DNA of 64,000 nt from Pseudarthrobacter siccitolerans (GCF_030823375.1 NZ_JAUSXB010000001.1:2170001-2234000); one strand, 5' to 3'; positions 28,262 through 37,411 are shown, counted from the stretch's first letter. Notes: generated by a model from the letters alone, not told the origin. Translations and numbers: made by a program.

Positions 28262-31030
28262 ATGGCACGTCCGCTCATCGCGACGAAGCTGTTCGTCCCG
28301 AAGGTGCGATTCCAGGTTGTGACCCGCGCACGGCTTCTGGAGCGCCTTCGCCGAGGAGCCGACGCGCGGCTGACCCTGGTGTCTGCCCCGGCCGGATTCG
28401 GCAAAACCACCCTCCTGGCCCAGTGGTTGGGCACCGGGCCGGACGACAGGGCGCACGAACGGCCGGACGAACGGCGGGTCGCCTGGGTCTCGCTGGACGC
28501 AACCGACAAGGAATCTTCCAGTTTCTGGACCTACGTGGTGTCGGCGCTGCAAGGAGCAGTGCCAGGCGTCGGATCATCAGCCCTGGAGCTCCTCGCTTCC
28601 CCCGCTGCGCCGGTCGAGGGCGCGCTCACCACTCTGGTCAACGACCTGGCCGCGGCCCCGAGCGAGGTGTGGCTGGTTCTCGACGATTACCACCTCGTGG
28701 ACAACCCGGAAGTTGGCAAAGGGCTGGCCTTCCTGCTGGAGCACCTTCCGCCCAACATCCACGTGATCATCAGTACCCGGGCAGACCCGGGGCTCCCGCT
28801 GTCGCGCTGGCGGGCGCGGGGCGAGCTAGTGGAAGTGCGGGCAGCGGAACTCCGTTTTACGTCCCAGGAGGCAGCCGCCTACTTCAACGAGGCAGCCGGG
28901 CTGGGTCTTTCCGAGGCGGACGTAGCGGCCTTGGAGCAGCGCACGGAGGGGTGGGTTGCCGCCCTGCAGCTGGCAGCACTCTCCCTTCAGGGGCGCGCGG
29001 ATATTGCCGGTTTCGTTGCCGGGTTCGCCGGGAACGACCGGTACATCGTGGACTACCTGGTCGAGGAGGTACTTGAGTATCAATCCCAGGAGGTCCGGAA
29101 CTTCCTGCTGAACACGTCGGTTTTGGACCGCCTCAGCGGGCCCCTCTGCGACGCGGTAACGGGCGGCGGGGACGGGAGCGGGATGCTCACCGCCCTTGAG
29201 CGAGCCAACCTTTTTCTCGTTCCGTTGGACGACCGGCGGGAGTGGTTCCGCTACCACCACCTTTTCGCCGACGTCCTGCGGGCGCGCCTGCTCAGCCAGC
29301 AGCCCGGGCTTGTGCCACTGCTGCATGAGCGCGCCAGCCTCTGGTACGAACACAATGCCTTGACGGATGAAGCAGTCAGTCACGCGCTGGCGGGCCAGGA
29401 CTTCGGCCGTGCCGCCCACCTGATGGAACTGGCGGTCCCCATGATCCGGCGCGAGCGGCAGGAGAGCCTGCTGTTCGGCTGGCTCAAGGCACTGCCAGAC
29501 GACGTGGTCAGGCGCAGCCCCGTTCTCAGCGTCTTTTACGGGTTTATGCTGATGGCCACCGGTGACCTCCAGGATGTGGAGGCCCGGTTCGAGGACGCCG
29601 AACGTGCGCTGGCCGAGGTGCCGCCCGGCCAGCCTCTGCCCTGGGCCGACACCGAGGAGCTGCGCGCGCTCCCCGCCACCATCGCCGTCTACCGCGCTTC
29701 GCTGGCCCAGGCACGAGGTGATGTGGCCGGGACGGCGGAGCATGCCCGGCGGGCTCTTGACCTGGCCGGTCCCAACGATCATCTTTCGCGCGGTGCAGCC
29801 GCCGGGTTCCTGGGCCTCGCCGCCTGGGTGGGAGGGGACGTGGAGTCCGCGCTCGAGACTTTCACGCAGGCTGTGGAAAGCCTGCATGCGTCCGGCAACC
29901 TCGTCGATGCCCTGAGCAGCACCGTGATCCTGGCTGACATGTGGCTCGCCGCGGGCCGTCCCGGCCAGGCGCGGCGTCTCTACCTGGATGGGCTGCGGCT
30001 GGCCGAGTCGCTGGGGGACCGCGTGGCCCGGGCAACGGCGGAACTGCATGTAGGGCTCAGCGAAATTGAGTGTGAAGCCGGGGATCCCGCCGGCGCGGAA
30101 GGACGCCTCCGGGAAGCAGCCGTGTTCTTTGACCGGTCCCCCATGACAGAGAGCCGGTACCGGTGGTTTGTCGCCAGGGCACTGACTGCCTGGGCCGGCG
30201 GAAGTCCGGACGACGCCGTCGGCCTCCTTGGCCAGGCGGAGCAGCTCTACCGGCGGGGGTTCTTTCCGGAGGTACGCCCCATCGCTGCCATGCAGGCCAG
30301 GATCCGGATCGCCCAGGGCGAACTCGCTGAGGCCGGCGACTGGGCGAGGGCAAGGCGTTTGTCCGTCACCGACGACGCCAGTTACCTGCGCGAGTTTGAC
30401 CACCTGACGCTGGTGCGGCTTCTCATCGCGCAGTTTAGGGGACAGCCCGACGACGGCGGCGCCAGCGACGAGGCAGCCCGCCTTCTAGAGCGGCTGCTTG
30501 AGTCCGCTGCGGCAAACGGCCGGGCCGGAAGCATCGTGGAGATCCGCATGCTGCAGGCACTGCTCGAAGACGTGCACGGACACCGGGAGCGGGCCCGCGA
30601 CATGCTGGGCCGCGCCTTCACAGAGGTACCGGAACCCGGCGGCTATGCACGGCTCTTCCTCGCGGAAGGGGCGCCGATGCTGGGACTGCTGCGCGACGCC
30701 GTCGAGCACGGAACCGGCGGCGACCACCCCCACCGCCTTCTCAGCATGGTTCCGCCGGCAGATGCTGAAGCCCCTGACCAGGGCCACGAACCGCCCGGCC
30801 CGGACAGGCAGGCCTCGACGGGCGCGGTGTCAAACGCCGAAAAGCTGAGCGGGCGGGAACTGCAGGTACTCAGGCTCCTCGACAGCGAGCTGAGCGGGCC
30901 GGAGATTGCACGGGCACTGTTCATCTCGCACAACACCCTGCGGACCCACACCAAGCACATCTTCGCGAAGCTCGGCGTCAGCAACCGGCAGGGCGCGGTC
31001 CGGCGGGCAAGCGAACGGCGCCTGATGTAA
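28262..31030 (+). CDS. MalT-like LuxR-family ATP-dependent activator
   Basis: 922 aa from ATG 28262 (GGGAG five bases before). Layout: N-terminal KLFVPKVRF...RLLERL, Walker A SAPAGFGKTTLL, Walker B VWLVLDDYHLV, STRADPGLPLSRWRARGEL sensor region, winged-helix RYHHLFADVLRARL, a long TPR-like helical region (about 350-830), and a C-terminal LuxR HTH (LSGRELQVLRLLDSELSGPEIARALFISHNTLRTHTKHIFAKLGVSNR). This is the STAND/MalT architecture in which inducer plus ATP drives oligomerisation on DNA. The inducer is unknown. Repeated GGTGA boxes in the gap to the next gene suggest that gene as target. Confidence 0.92.
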   Translation: MARPLIATKLFVPKVRFQVVTRARLLERLRRGADARLTLVSAPAGFGKTTLLAQWLGTGPDDRAHERPDERRVAWVSLDATDKESSSFWTYVVSALQGAVPGVGSSALELLASPAAPVEGALTTLVNDLAAAPSEVWLVLDDYHLVDNPEVGKGLAFLLEHLPPNIHVIISTRADPGLPLSRWRARGELVEVRAAELRFTSQEAAAYFNEAAGLGLSEADVAALEQRTEGWVAALQLAALSLQGRADIAGFVAGFAGNDRYIVDYLVEEVLEYQSQEVRNFLLNTSVLDRLSGPLCDAVTGGGDGSGMLTALERANLFLVPLDDRREWFRYHHLFADVLRARLLSQQPGLVPLLHERASLWYEHNALTDEAVSHALAGQDFGRAAHLMELAVPMIRRERQESLLFGWLKALPDDVVRRSPVLSVFYGFMLMATGDLQDVEARFEDAERALAEVPPGQPLPWADTEELRALPATIAVYRASLAQARGDVAGTAEHARRALDLAGPNDHLSRGAAAGFLGLAAWVGGDVESALETFTQAVESLHASGNLVDALSSTVILADMWLAAGRPGQARRLYLDGLRLAESLGDRVARATAELHVGLSEIECEAGDPAGAEGRLREAAVFFDRSPMTESRYRWFVARALTAWAGGSPDDAVGLLGQAEQLYRRGFFPEVRPIAAMQARIRIAQGELAEAGDWARARRLSVTDDASYLREFDHLTLVRLLIAQFRGQPDDGGASDEAARLLERLLESAAANGRAGSIVEIRMLQALLEDVHGHRERARDMLGRAFTEVPEPGGYARLFLAEGAPMLGLLRDAVEHGTGGDHPHRLLSMVPPADAEAPDQGHEPPGPDRQASTGAVSNAEKLSGRELQVLRLLDSELSGPEIARALFISHNTLRTHTKHIFAKLGVSNRQGAVRRASERRLM

Positions 31031-31080
31031 ACACAGCAGACTGTAACTGCGGCCCCATTTAATTGCACCACCGCCCTAGC

Positions 31081-31134
31081 GGTGACACCGGAATCACCCT
31101 GTCACTCACATCAATGGGTGACGCCTGCTCACCC
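31081..31134 (+). promoter_or_regulatory. GGTGA/TCACC inverted boxes, candidate activator sites
   Basis: GGTGA (31081-31085) with TCACC (31094-31098), and GGGTGA (31116-31121) with TCACCC (31129-31134). TCACCCTGTC is repeated 35 bp apart. Lying between the MalT-like gene and the membrane-protein gene, these could be binding sites of the regulator. MalT itself uses GGA(T/G)GA boxes. Confidence 0.45.
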
Positions 31135-31201
31135 TGTCCGTCCCTAGGTTTGAATCAGCGCGCAGCGCCCGCCGCGGAAACCCGGAACCAGGGAGCCCAC
31201 A

Positions 31202-31891
31202 ATGTCCATCACAGCCATCCACCTCACCCGGGCGTCAGGCCTGGCCGCCGTCGCCGCCGGCCTGCTGTTCCTTGGCGTTCAGATCAACCACCCGCAGCTC
31301 GACGCGGAGTTCGTCACCACCACGGAATGGTCGGTCCGCCAAAGCCTGAAGATCCTGATGGCCGGCCTGTCACTGGCCGGAATCACGGGGATGTACCTGC
31401 GCCAGGTGAAGCAGAGCGGGGCGCCCGGCCTCATCGGATACCTCATTTTCGCCGCCGGTTACCTCATCATGATGAGCGTCGAGGTGGTGGGGCTGGTGGT
31501 CCTCCCTGCGGTGGCCCACACTTCAACGGGTTACGTGAACGACGTCCTCGCCGCAGCCACCGGCGGGCACCCGAACGGCGACATTGGCCTGATGCAGCCG
31601 CTCACCCTGGTTGCCGGGCTAACGTACATGCTGGGCGGACTGGTCTTCGGGATCGCGCTCTTCCGCGCCAACGTCCTGGCCCGGTGGGCTGCCGCAGTCC
31701 TCGCCGCCGGCACCATCTCAAGCATCCTGATCCCCTTCCTGCCGCAGATCAACGAGCGGCTGTTCGCCGTGCCTACCGGCGTCGCCCTGATTGGCCTTGG
31801 TTATTCGCTGTGGCGCAGCCAGCGCACCGTGGCGGTGGGGATCCTGTCCCAGGCTGCGGGTTCACCGCTCGATCCCGCCGGCACACGGTGA
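31202..31891 (+). CDS. Six-to-seven-span membrane protein, DUF4386-like
   Basis: 229 aa; GGGAG seven bases before ATG. Membrane segments: ASGLAAVAAGLLFLGVQI, LKILMAGLSLAGITGMYL, LIGYLIFAAGYLIMMSVEVVGLVVLPAVA, LTLVAGLTYMLGGLVFGIALF, WAAAVLAAGTISSILIPFL and VPTGVALIGLGYSLW. The pattern suits DUF4386-type proteins, which often lie beside LuxR regulators; the assignment is tentative. It is probably activated by the upstream MalT-like protein. Confidence 0.7.
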   Translation: MSITAIHLTRASGLAAVAAGLLFLGVQINHPQLDAEFVTTTEWSVRQSLKILMAGLSLAGITGMYLRQVKQSGAPGLIGYLIFAAGYLIMMSVEVVGLVVLPAVAHTSTGYVNDVLAAATGGHPNGDIGLMQPLTLVAGLTYMLGGLVFGIALFRANVLARWAAAVLAAGTISSILIPFLPQINERLFAVPTGVALIGLGYSLWRSQRTVAVGILSQAAGSPLDPAGTR

Positions 31892-31981
31892 CCACCCGCC
31901 TGGCCAGTCCCACCTGGGCAAGCACCACCTGGTCGACATGGTCGGCCAGGTGGGTGCTGTTCAACCGCGGGGGCGGACCTC

Positions 31982-32254
31982 ATGACTGAACTCTCCAGAT
32001 CCCTGGTTCCCGACGGCTACCGGCTCCGGGTCCACGGCCACCTCCAGGACCGCTGGGAAGCCTGGTTCGAGGGCCTCACCCTGACCCGTGAAGACGACGG
32101 CACCACAAGCCTCTGCGGTGAGGTTCCGGACCAGGCCGCGCTTCACGGGCTGCTCACCAAAATCCGCGACCTCGGCGTGCTCCTCATTTCCGTCGAAGCC
32201 CTGTACCCGGATGTTCACGGCCCGAAACCGGTTCCTGCTCCGTCCGGAAACTAA
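31982..32254 (+). CDS. Small cytosolic protein, conserved in actinobacteria
   Basis: 90 aa. Sequence YRLRVHGHLQDRWEAWFEGLTLTREDDGTTSLCGEVPDQAALHGLLTKIRDLGVLLISVE is compact alpha/beta without signal or membrane segment. I know this pattern (HGHLxDRWxxWFxGL ... DQAALHGLLxxxRDLGxxLISV) from many actinobacterial proteins of unknown role, often near the preceding type of membrane protein and LuxR regulators. It could be a ligand-binding or accessory partner. It follows the membrane-protein gene by 90 bp holding CCACCTGG/CCAGGTGG inverted pieces. Confidence 0.75.
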   Translation: MTELSRSLVPDGYRLRVHGHLQDRWEAWFEGLTLTREDDGTTSLCGEVPDQAALHGLLTKIRDLGVLLISVEALYPDVHGPKPVPAPSGN

Positions 32255-32302
32255 GCTCAGAGGGGAGGGCATTCAGGTGGAGGAACTGCGGAAGGAACAG
32301 CC

Positions 32303-32806
32303 ATGGCGCACGACCCGGCAGGAGAAGCAATCTCGAAAGTCGGCGCAGAGCACGACGATAAATACAGTGCGAACCGGGAACGCTTCGAGGCTCAATCCTG
32401 GTACGAGATTGACCGCCGCCTGATGCTGCTGCTGGCCCCTCTCTTCCGGGCAGGCGACGACGCAACACACGAGGCAACAATAGAGCTCACCGTAGTGGTT
32501 GACGGCACCATCATTTCCGGCTCTGTGGTTTCTGAGAATGCCTGGATCCAGCGGCAGAATGACCAGATCCGGATCGGCAGCCCGGCAATTGCGGACGCCC
32601 TCGCCGCCGTCGAGTCGAAAAGGAACGAACACAGCCTCGAGCCAGCCGAAGATGCCGAAGCAACCGCCCTCCAGAGGCAGAACCGCTACATTCATTTCCT
32701 TGCTCCGGTGCTGCTTTCCGGCGGAGTCCATGTACGCCTGCCGGCCACCAGGGTTGATCTCCGCAAAGTGGCCGCCTGGAGCATCGGACGCATATCCCTT
32801 GATTAA
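32303..32806 (+). CDS. Conserved hypothetical cytosolic protein
   Basis: 167 aa, AAGGAACAGCC before the ATG. The mixed alpha/beta sequence has IELTVVVDGTIISGSVVSENAWIQ and a C-terminal YIHFLAPVLLSGGVHVRLPATRVDLRKVAAWSIGRISLD. The middle VVDGTIISGSVVS and end LWRVRLxxVxxWxxGR pattern distantly recalls gas-vesicle accessory GvpU-like proteins, but no gvp genes are present. No signal peptide. Function unknown. Confidence 0.6.
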   Translation: MAHDPAGEAISKVGAEHDDKYSANRERFEAQSWYEIDRRLMLLLAPLFRAGDDATHEATIELTVVVDGTIISGSVVSENAWIQRQNDQIRIGSPAIADALAAVESKRNEHSLEPAEDAEATALQRQNRYIHFLAPVLLSGGVHVRLPATRVDLRKVAAWSIGRISLD

Positions 32807-32842
32807 GGGAGCAGCCGCGTGGGTGTGTGACAGGATGGCCGC

Positions 32843-33418
32843 ATGGGGATCGAGGTCCGTCCGGCTGCGGGGTTTGAGGACGTCCGGGCGTTGGTGGGGC
32901 CCAAGCGCCCCGACGCCAACGTCTGCTGGTGCCTGAGCTACCGCATCCCCTCAAAGCAGAACCAGGCGTTGCGCGGCACGGAGCGCGGAGACCTGGTGAA
33001 GCAATTGCTGACCCAGGATCCCCCGCCGGGGGTCTTGGCGTACGACGGCGGCGAGCCAGTGGGGTGGGCAGCGGTTCACCCCCGTGCGGACACCAGTTTC
33101 GCCGGCAACCGGAAGATCCCGCACGTGGACGATCTGGACGTCTGGTCAGTATGGTGCATCCGGGTGCGGCCCGGCCACAGGGGACAGGGCATCTCACACC
33201 AGCTGTTGAATGGCGCCGTGGACATGGCCCGGAGCTACGGGGCGCCTGCCATCGAGGGCTATCCCCTGGACAACCACGGGCAAAAGGTAGACCTCACTAT
33301 GGCCTACGCCGGCACGCGGAAACTTTTCGAGGACGCCGGCTTCACCAAGGCGGCGGACACGGAGTCAATGCTGAATGGCTTCCCGCGGGTGCTGATGCGG
33401 CTGAACCTGCAAACTTAG
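32843..33418 (+). CDS. GNAT-family N-acetyltransferase
   Basis: 191 aa. A CAGGAT -10-like box six bases before the ATG and no ribosome site suggest a leaderless mRNA. GNAT features: GVLAYDGGEPVGWAAVHPR, then motif A VWCIRVRPGHRGQGISHQLLNGAV (acetyl-CoA binding R-x-x-G-x-G), and C-terminal GTRKLFEDAGF. The N-terminal NVCWCLSYRIP is typical of a subfamily with a WC motif. Substrate unknown. Confidence 0.85.
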   Translation: MGIEVRPAAGFEDVRALVGPKRPDANVCWCLSYRIPSKQNQALRGTERGDLVKQLLTQDPPPGVLAYDGGEPVGWAAVHPRADTSFAGNRKIPHVDDLDVWSVWCIRVRPGHRGQGISHQLLNGAVDMARSYGAPAIEGYPLDNHGQKVDLTMAYAGTRKLFEDAGFTKAADTESMLNGFPRVLMRLNLQT

Positions 33419-33440
33419 CCGGCCCGGAAGACAAACAGGG

Positions 33441-33560
33441 TCAGGGTTTCTTCCGCCAACTGCCCGGCCAGCCTTCGTCGATAGCCCACAAAGCCAGGAG
33501 CAGGGCATCCACTGTCATAAGCCCCGCGATGAGGTAAGCCCACCCGGTGTACCACGCCAT
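33441..33560 (-). CDS. 39-aa membrane microprotein
   Basis: Short ORF MAWYTGWAYLIAGLMTVDAL..., ending GWPGSWRKKP. AGGAG lies six bases before the ATG. One hydrophobic span (WAYLIAGLMTVDALLLALWAI) is followed by a positively charged end, as in single-pass small membrane proteins. It lies between the convergent GNAT gene and the gene at 33614. The good ribosome site and membrane-like composition argue for a real gene; role unknown. Confidence 0.6.
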   Translation of the reverse strand: MAWYTGWAYLIAGLMTVDALLLALWAIDEGWPGSWRKKP

Positions 33561-33613
33561 TGCAATCTCCTGACTGTATCCCCCAGCCACTCGATTGCAC
33601 CTAAGTGTGGCAC

Positions 33614-34039
33614 CTAAACCGCCGCAGCGGAACGCCCCAACTCCACACTTCTGAAAAGTGCCTCCAACCTGTTGTGCGCCTCGGTCTCCAGGCTCAGGCG
33701 GCGCGTCAGCTTCTCCACCTGCGCAGACATCTCCTCACCCACCGGAAGCCGGTCACCGGGCCAGCTGGATGACTCCCGCGACTCGGCCAGCGCTTGAGCC
33801 AGCGCATTGGCTGCGGCCCGCACCTTCCGCGAGTGGAAGTAGACACGCAGCAGCGCCCTGCTTTTGGCCAAGGCCGCGCGCATCAGTTCCCGTGGCCGCG
33901 CCGACGTTGCGGCGGCGTGCCCGCCGTCGTCCTGCTTCACGGAGGCCGCCTGATCCGCGGAGCCCTGGTTCACACAGGCTGGTTCCGCGCAGACTGCGGC
34001 AGCCGCCGTCGTCCTGCTTGTTATGTTGATGTGTCTCAT
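33614..34039 (-). CDS. Hypothetical helical cytosolic protein
   Basis: 141 aa from ATG 34039 (GGGAGG eight bases before); a longer frame to 34120 is possible. The N-terminus is Ala/Thr-rich and disordered, and residues about 50-140 are helical, Arg/Ala/Glu-rich with coiled-coil character (RELMRAALAKSRALLRVYFHSRKVRAAANALAQALAESRE; MSAQVEKLTRRLSLETEAHNRLEALFRSVELG). No domain recognised. Divergent from the partner-switch operon by about 280 bp, in which I see no gene. Confidence 0.55.
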   Translation of the reverse strand: MRHINITSRTTAAAAVCAEPACVNQGSADQAASVKQDDGGHAAATSARPRELMRAALAKSRALLRVYFHSRKVRAAANALAQALAESRESSSWPGDRLPVGEEMSAQVEKLTRRLSLETEAHNRLEALFRSVELGRSAAAV

Positions 34040-34322
34040 TGGCTGCGCCTCCCTGCAGGCCGGGCCAGCCTCCGGACGGCGTCCTTGACCCTCGTTCCCA
34101 CGAAGCTGGTCCCTACCCACGAGTGTCCCGGGCCTTCCTCAACGTCCGGGCAAGCAGGTCGAAAGATTTCCGCAAGATCCGCACGGCGGCTCCCCTGCGC
34201 TTTCCGGGCGCCCCCGTGACGCGCGAACCATATGGGAATCAGCCGGCAATCAGCAGGGGGAATTCAGCAGCTGTGAAGCGTGCGACATGCCCTGTTGCGG
34301 TTAATACTGTAGAAGTAGACCT

Positions 34323-35435
34323 ATGGTCTCTCCCCCCGAAATCCGTCGTGCCGTTGTCATCGAAGACGACCCGGACATCCGCGGGCTGCTGGTCCGGGTC
34401 CTGGTCAAGCAAGGCTTCGACGTAACGGAGGCCGGAGCCGGCCTGCCCGGGGTTGAGGAGGTCCGCCGCTGCCAGCCTGATTTGGTCACGCTGGACCTGA
34501 ACCTGCCGGACGTTGACGGCCTCGAAGTCTGCAAGCTGCTCCGCGAATTCTCGGACGCCTTCATCGTGATGCTCACCGCGCGCGCCGATGAACTGGACAA
34601 GCTGACCGGCCTGGACAACGGGGCGGACGAGTACCTCAGCAAGCCGTTCAGCCCCCGCGAGCTGCAATCGCGGATCAATGCCCTCTTCCGCCGCCGGCCC
34701 TCCGCTGCCGCGGATTCAGCAGCCCGAAGTGAGCTGGAACGCGCCACAGAAGTCCAGCAAAGCCTCCTCCCCAAGGAGGACATCCGTGTGGACGGCTACG
34801 ACGTCGCCGGCGTGTTCCGCCCCTCCCGCAGCGTGGGCGGGGACTTCTACGACTGGTACCAGTCACCGGACGGGCTCCACCTCACCTTCGCCGACGCCAT
34901 GGGCAAGGGCATGGGTGCGGCGCTCATCGCGGCCACGGTCCGCGCGGTGATGCGCTCCATGGGGCACCGGCAGGACCTGGACGGCGCTTTCGCCTCCGCC
35001 AGCCAGTCGATCGCCGCAGACCTGGACTCCTCCAACTCCTTCGTCACGTTGTTCCACGCGCGTTTGGACGCAGCCTCCGGAACCGTCAACTATGTCGACG
35101 CCGGGCACGGACTTGCGCTGCACGTCCGCTCCGGCGGGGCTGCTCACCGGTTGCCCTCCGGCGGACCGCCGGTAGGCGCCTGGGCAGGCTCGCAGTGGCC
35201 GCAGTCCAACCTGGAACTCGCCCCGGGAGATTCCCTGGTGGTGGTCAGCGACGGCGTGCTGGACGTCTTCGACTCGGTGGAGGACTTCACCGAAGCCGTT
35301 CGAAGCGCCATCCAAAACCAGGATTCAGCGCACGCAGCCAGCGGCGCCATCCTGGCCCTCGCTCCTGCCGAGACAGCGGAGGACGACGTCACCGTGGTTG
35401 TGGTCCGCCGGCTGCCGGAGCAGGCAGCGGCGTGA
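34323..35435 (+). CDS. Response regulator with PP2C (RsbU/SpoIIE-type) phosphatase output
   Basis: 370 aa. Residues 8-130 form a receiver: acidic pair IEDD, phospho-acceptor Asp58 (VTLDLNLPDVDG), LTARADE and YLSKPFSPREL with the Lys. A short helical linker (SELERATEVQQSLLPKED) leads to a PP2C-type phosphatase (about 150-365): SRSVGGDFYDWY, FADAMGKGMGAALIAATVRAV, YVDAGHGLAL, LVVVSDGVLDVFD and AEDDVTVVVV, with the metal-binding Asp residues intact. Such proteins dephosphorylate STAS anti-sigma antagonists. The stop overlaps the next start by 4 bp (GTGA). The cognate STAS is three genes along; the kinase is probably the convergent GAF histidine kinase. Confidence 0.92.
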   Translation: MVSPPEIRRAVVIEDDPDIRGLLVRVLVKQGFDVTEAGAGLPGVEEVRRCQPDLVTLDLNLPDVDGLEVCKLLREFSDAFIVMLTARADELDKLTGLDNGADEYLSKPFSPRELQSRINALFRRRPSAAADSAARSELERATEVQQSLLPKEDIRVDGYDVAGVFRPSRSVGGDFYDWYQSPDGLHLTFADAMGKGMGAALIAATVRAVMRSMGHRQDLDGAFASASQSIAADLDSSNSFVTLFHARLDAASGTVNYVDAGHGLALHVRSGGAAHRLPSGGPPVGAWAGSQWPQSNLELAPGDSLVVVSDGVLDVFDSVEDFTEAVRSAIQNQDSAHAASGAILALAPAETAEDDVTVVVVRRLPEQAAA

Positions 35436-37411
35436 CCCGCTTCTGGACCCGCCTGGTAGTGGTGCTGACCGTTGTCACCGGGCTCAACTACGTCGCCTGG
35501 CGCTGGGCCGCCTCGTTGAACTGGGACGCCTGGTGGATCGCGTTGCCGCTGGTGGTCGCCGAGACCTACAGCCTGATCGACGTGATGCTGTTCGGTATGA
35601 CTGTCTGGAGGCTGAAGATCCGCAAGGGCGCCCCGCCGCCACCCCACGATGCCACCGTAGACGTCTTCATCACCACGTACAACGAAGACCTGGACATGGT
35701 GATGACCACGGCACTCGCTGCCCAGAAGATCCGGCATCCCCACAGCACCTGGATCCTGGACGACGGCGCCCGGGCCGAACTCAAGGCCCTCGCGGAACAG
35801 CACGGCCTGGGCTACGTCACCCGCAGCGAGGACTGGACCTCCAACCTCCCCCGGCACGCCAAAGCCGGCAACCTGAACAACGCCCTGATGCAGACCCAGG
35901 GCGAGTTCCTCCTGATCCTGGACGCGGACCAGATCCCCGAGCCGGACATCCTCGAAAAGACCCTCGGCTACTTCAACAACCGCCGCGTCGCGCTGGTGCA
36001 GACCCCGCAGTACTTCAGCAACGTTCCGGTGAGCGATCCGCTCGGCAGCCAGGCACCCCTCTTCTACGGCCCCATCCAGCAGGGCAAGGACGGCTGGAAT
36101 GCCGCCTTCTTCTGCGGCTCCAACGCCATCCTGCGCCGCGAGGCCCTGATGCAGCTGGGCCTGGTGGGCTACGTCAAGGAGACCGAGAAGAGCATCCGGC
36201 GCGCGCTGGCAGCTTCACGCTCGGCCATCAGGCAAGCCCGGCGGTCCGCGGACCGGGAGGCTCCACTCGTCGCCCAGGTGCTCGACGAGGTGGAGGCAGC
36301 CACCCGGGAAGCCCAGCAGGACCTCGAAGCAGGCGGAGCGCTGAGCGAGATCACGTACCGGGTGCGCCGCCGCGTGGATACTGCCGTACAGACCCTGGTG
36401 ATGGCCGACGTCGAAGCCCTCCAGGCCGACCTCGAAGAGATCGCCGCCATGGAACTGGCCCATGTGGGCGAGTCCGGTGTTCCCGTAGTGGCGGACGATG
36501 CCGTCCAGCGCATGTCCGCCCGCGACTGGTCGCCGCTGGGCGCCCTGGAATCGGTGCAGGCCGTCCTGGACGCGCTGTCCGTGGAACGCAACGACGAAGC
36601 CCAGCCGGTCATGCCGCTGGCCACCATCTCCGTCACGGAGGACATGGCCACCGCGATGCGCATGCATGCCATGGGCTGGGAGAGCGTCTACCACCACGAG
36701 ATCCTGGCCTATGGCCTCGCGCCCGAGGACATCGCCACCATGCTCACGCAGCGCCTGCGCTGGGCCCAGGGCACCATCCAGGTGCTGCTGCGTGAGAACC
36801 CGCTGGTCCAGAAGGGCCTCAAGCTTGGCCAGCGCCTCATGTACTTCGCCACCATGTGGACCTACCTCAGCGGCTACGCGGCAGTTATCTACTTCGCCGC
36901 CCCCATCATCTACCTGCTGCTGGGCATCCTTCCGGTGACGAGCCTGAGCTGGGACTTCTTCATCCGGTTCATCCCGTTTATGGTGGTCAACCAGCTGCTG
37001 TTCGCCGTTGCCGGCCGGGGCATCCCCACCTGGCGCGGCCAGCAGTACAGCCTGGCCCTGTTCCCCACCTGGATCAAGGCGTGTTCGACGGCGGCCCGCA
37101 ACGTCTGGTTCGGCCGTCCCCTCGGCTTTGCCGTCACGCCTAAGGCCCGCCAGAGCGGCGGACCCAGCTGGAGCCTGATCCAGCCACAGATCGTGGTGTC
37201 GGTGCTGCTGGCGGTGGCCGCCGTCGTCGGAATTATCCGCCTGGCCACCGGCTTTGCCGAACCGCTCGGCACCCTGGTGAACGTCGCCTGGGTCATCTTC
37301 GACCTGGTGGTCATGAGCATTTTGGTGCGCGCAGTGCTTTACAAGGGTTACGAACCGGCAGCGGATCCCGTTGTCCCGGGGAACACAGAGAGGAATCCAG
37401 ATGGAGTTTAG
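35432..37411 (+). CDS. Membrane GT2 polysaccharide synthase with ~150-aa helical insertion
   Basis: 659 aa from GTG 35432. Two N-terminal spans are followed by a BcsA-like GT2 domain: VDVFITTYNED (80s), WILDDG (Asp110/111), LILDADQIP (164/166), FFCGSNAILRR (227-235), SVTEDMATAMRMHAMGW (TED about 402-404) and QRLRWAQG (440-446), so catalysis looks intact. Four or more C-terminal spans follow. Between NAILRR and TED, where relatives run on in a few dozen residues, about 150 extra residues (243-396) are inserted, Ala/Glu/Arg-rich and helical. A PilZ domain is not evident. It probably polymerises and exports a beta-glycan across the membrane; the sugar is unknown. Its overlap with a partner-switch set suggests control by those proteins. 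Confidence 0.9.
   Translation: MTRFWTRLVVVLTVVTGLNYVAWRWAASLNWDAWWIALPLVVAETYSLIDVMLFGMTVWRLKIRKGAPPPPHDATVDVFITTYNEDLDMVMTTALAAQKIRHPHSTWILDDGARAELKALAEQHGLGYVTRSEDWTSNLPRHAKAGNLNNALMQTQGEFLLILDADQIPEPDILEKTLGYFNNRRVALVQTPQYFSNVPVSDPLGSQAPLFYGPIQQGKDGWNAAFFCGSNAILRREALMQLGLVGYVKETEKSIRRALAASRSAIRQARRSADREAPLVAQVLDEVEAATREAQQDLEAGGALSEITYRVRRRVDTAVQTLVMADVEALQADLEEIAAMELAHVGESGVPVVADDAVQRMSARDWSPLGALESVQAVLDALSVERNDEAQPVMPLATISVTEDMATAMRMHAMGWESVYHHEILAYGLAPEDIATMLTQRLRWAQGTIQVLLRENPLVQKGLKLGQRLMYFATMWTYLSGYAAVIYFAAPIIYLLLGILPVTSLSWDFFIRFIPFMVVNQLLFAVAGRGIPTWRGQQYSLALFPTWIKACSTAARNVWFGRPLGFAVTPKARQSGGPSWSLIQPQIVVSVLLAVAAVVGIIRLATGFAEPLGTLVNVAWVIFDLVVMSILVRAVLYKGYEPAADPVVPGNTERNPDGV

Noticed and set aside
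32303..32806. Gas-vesicle protein GvpU
   Set aside because: Only a loose resemblance; no other gvp genes and key positions cannot be verified.
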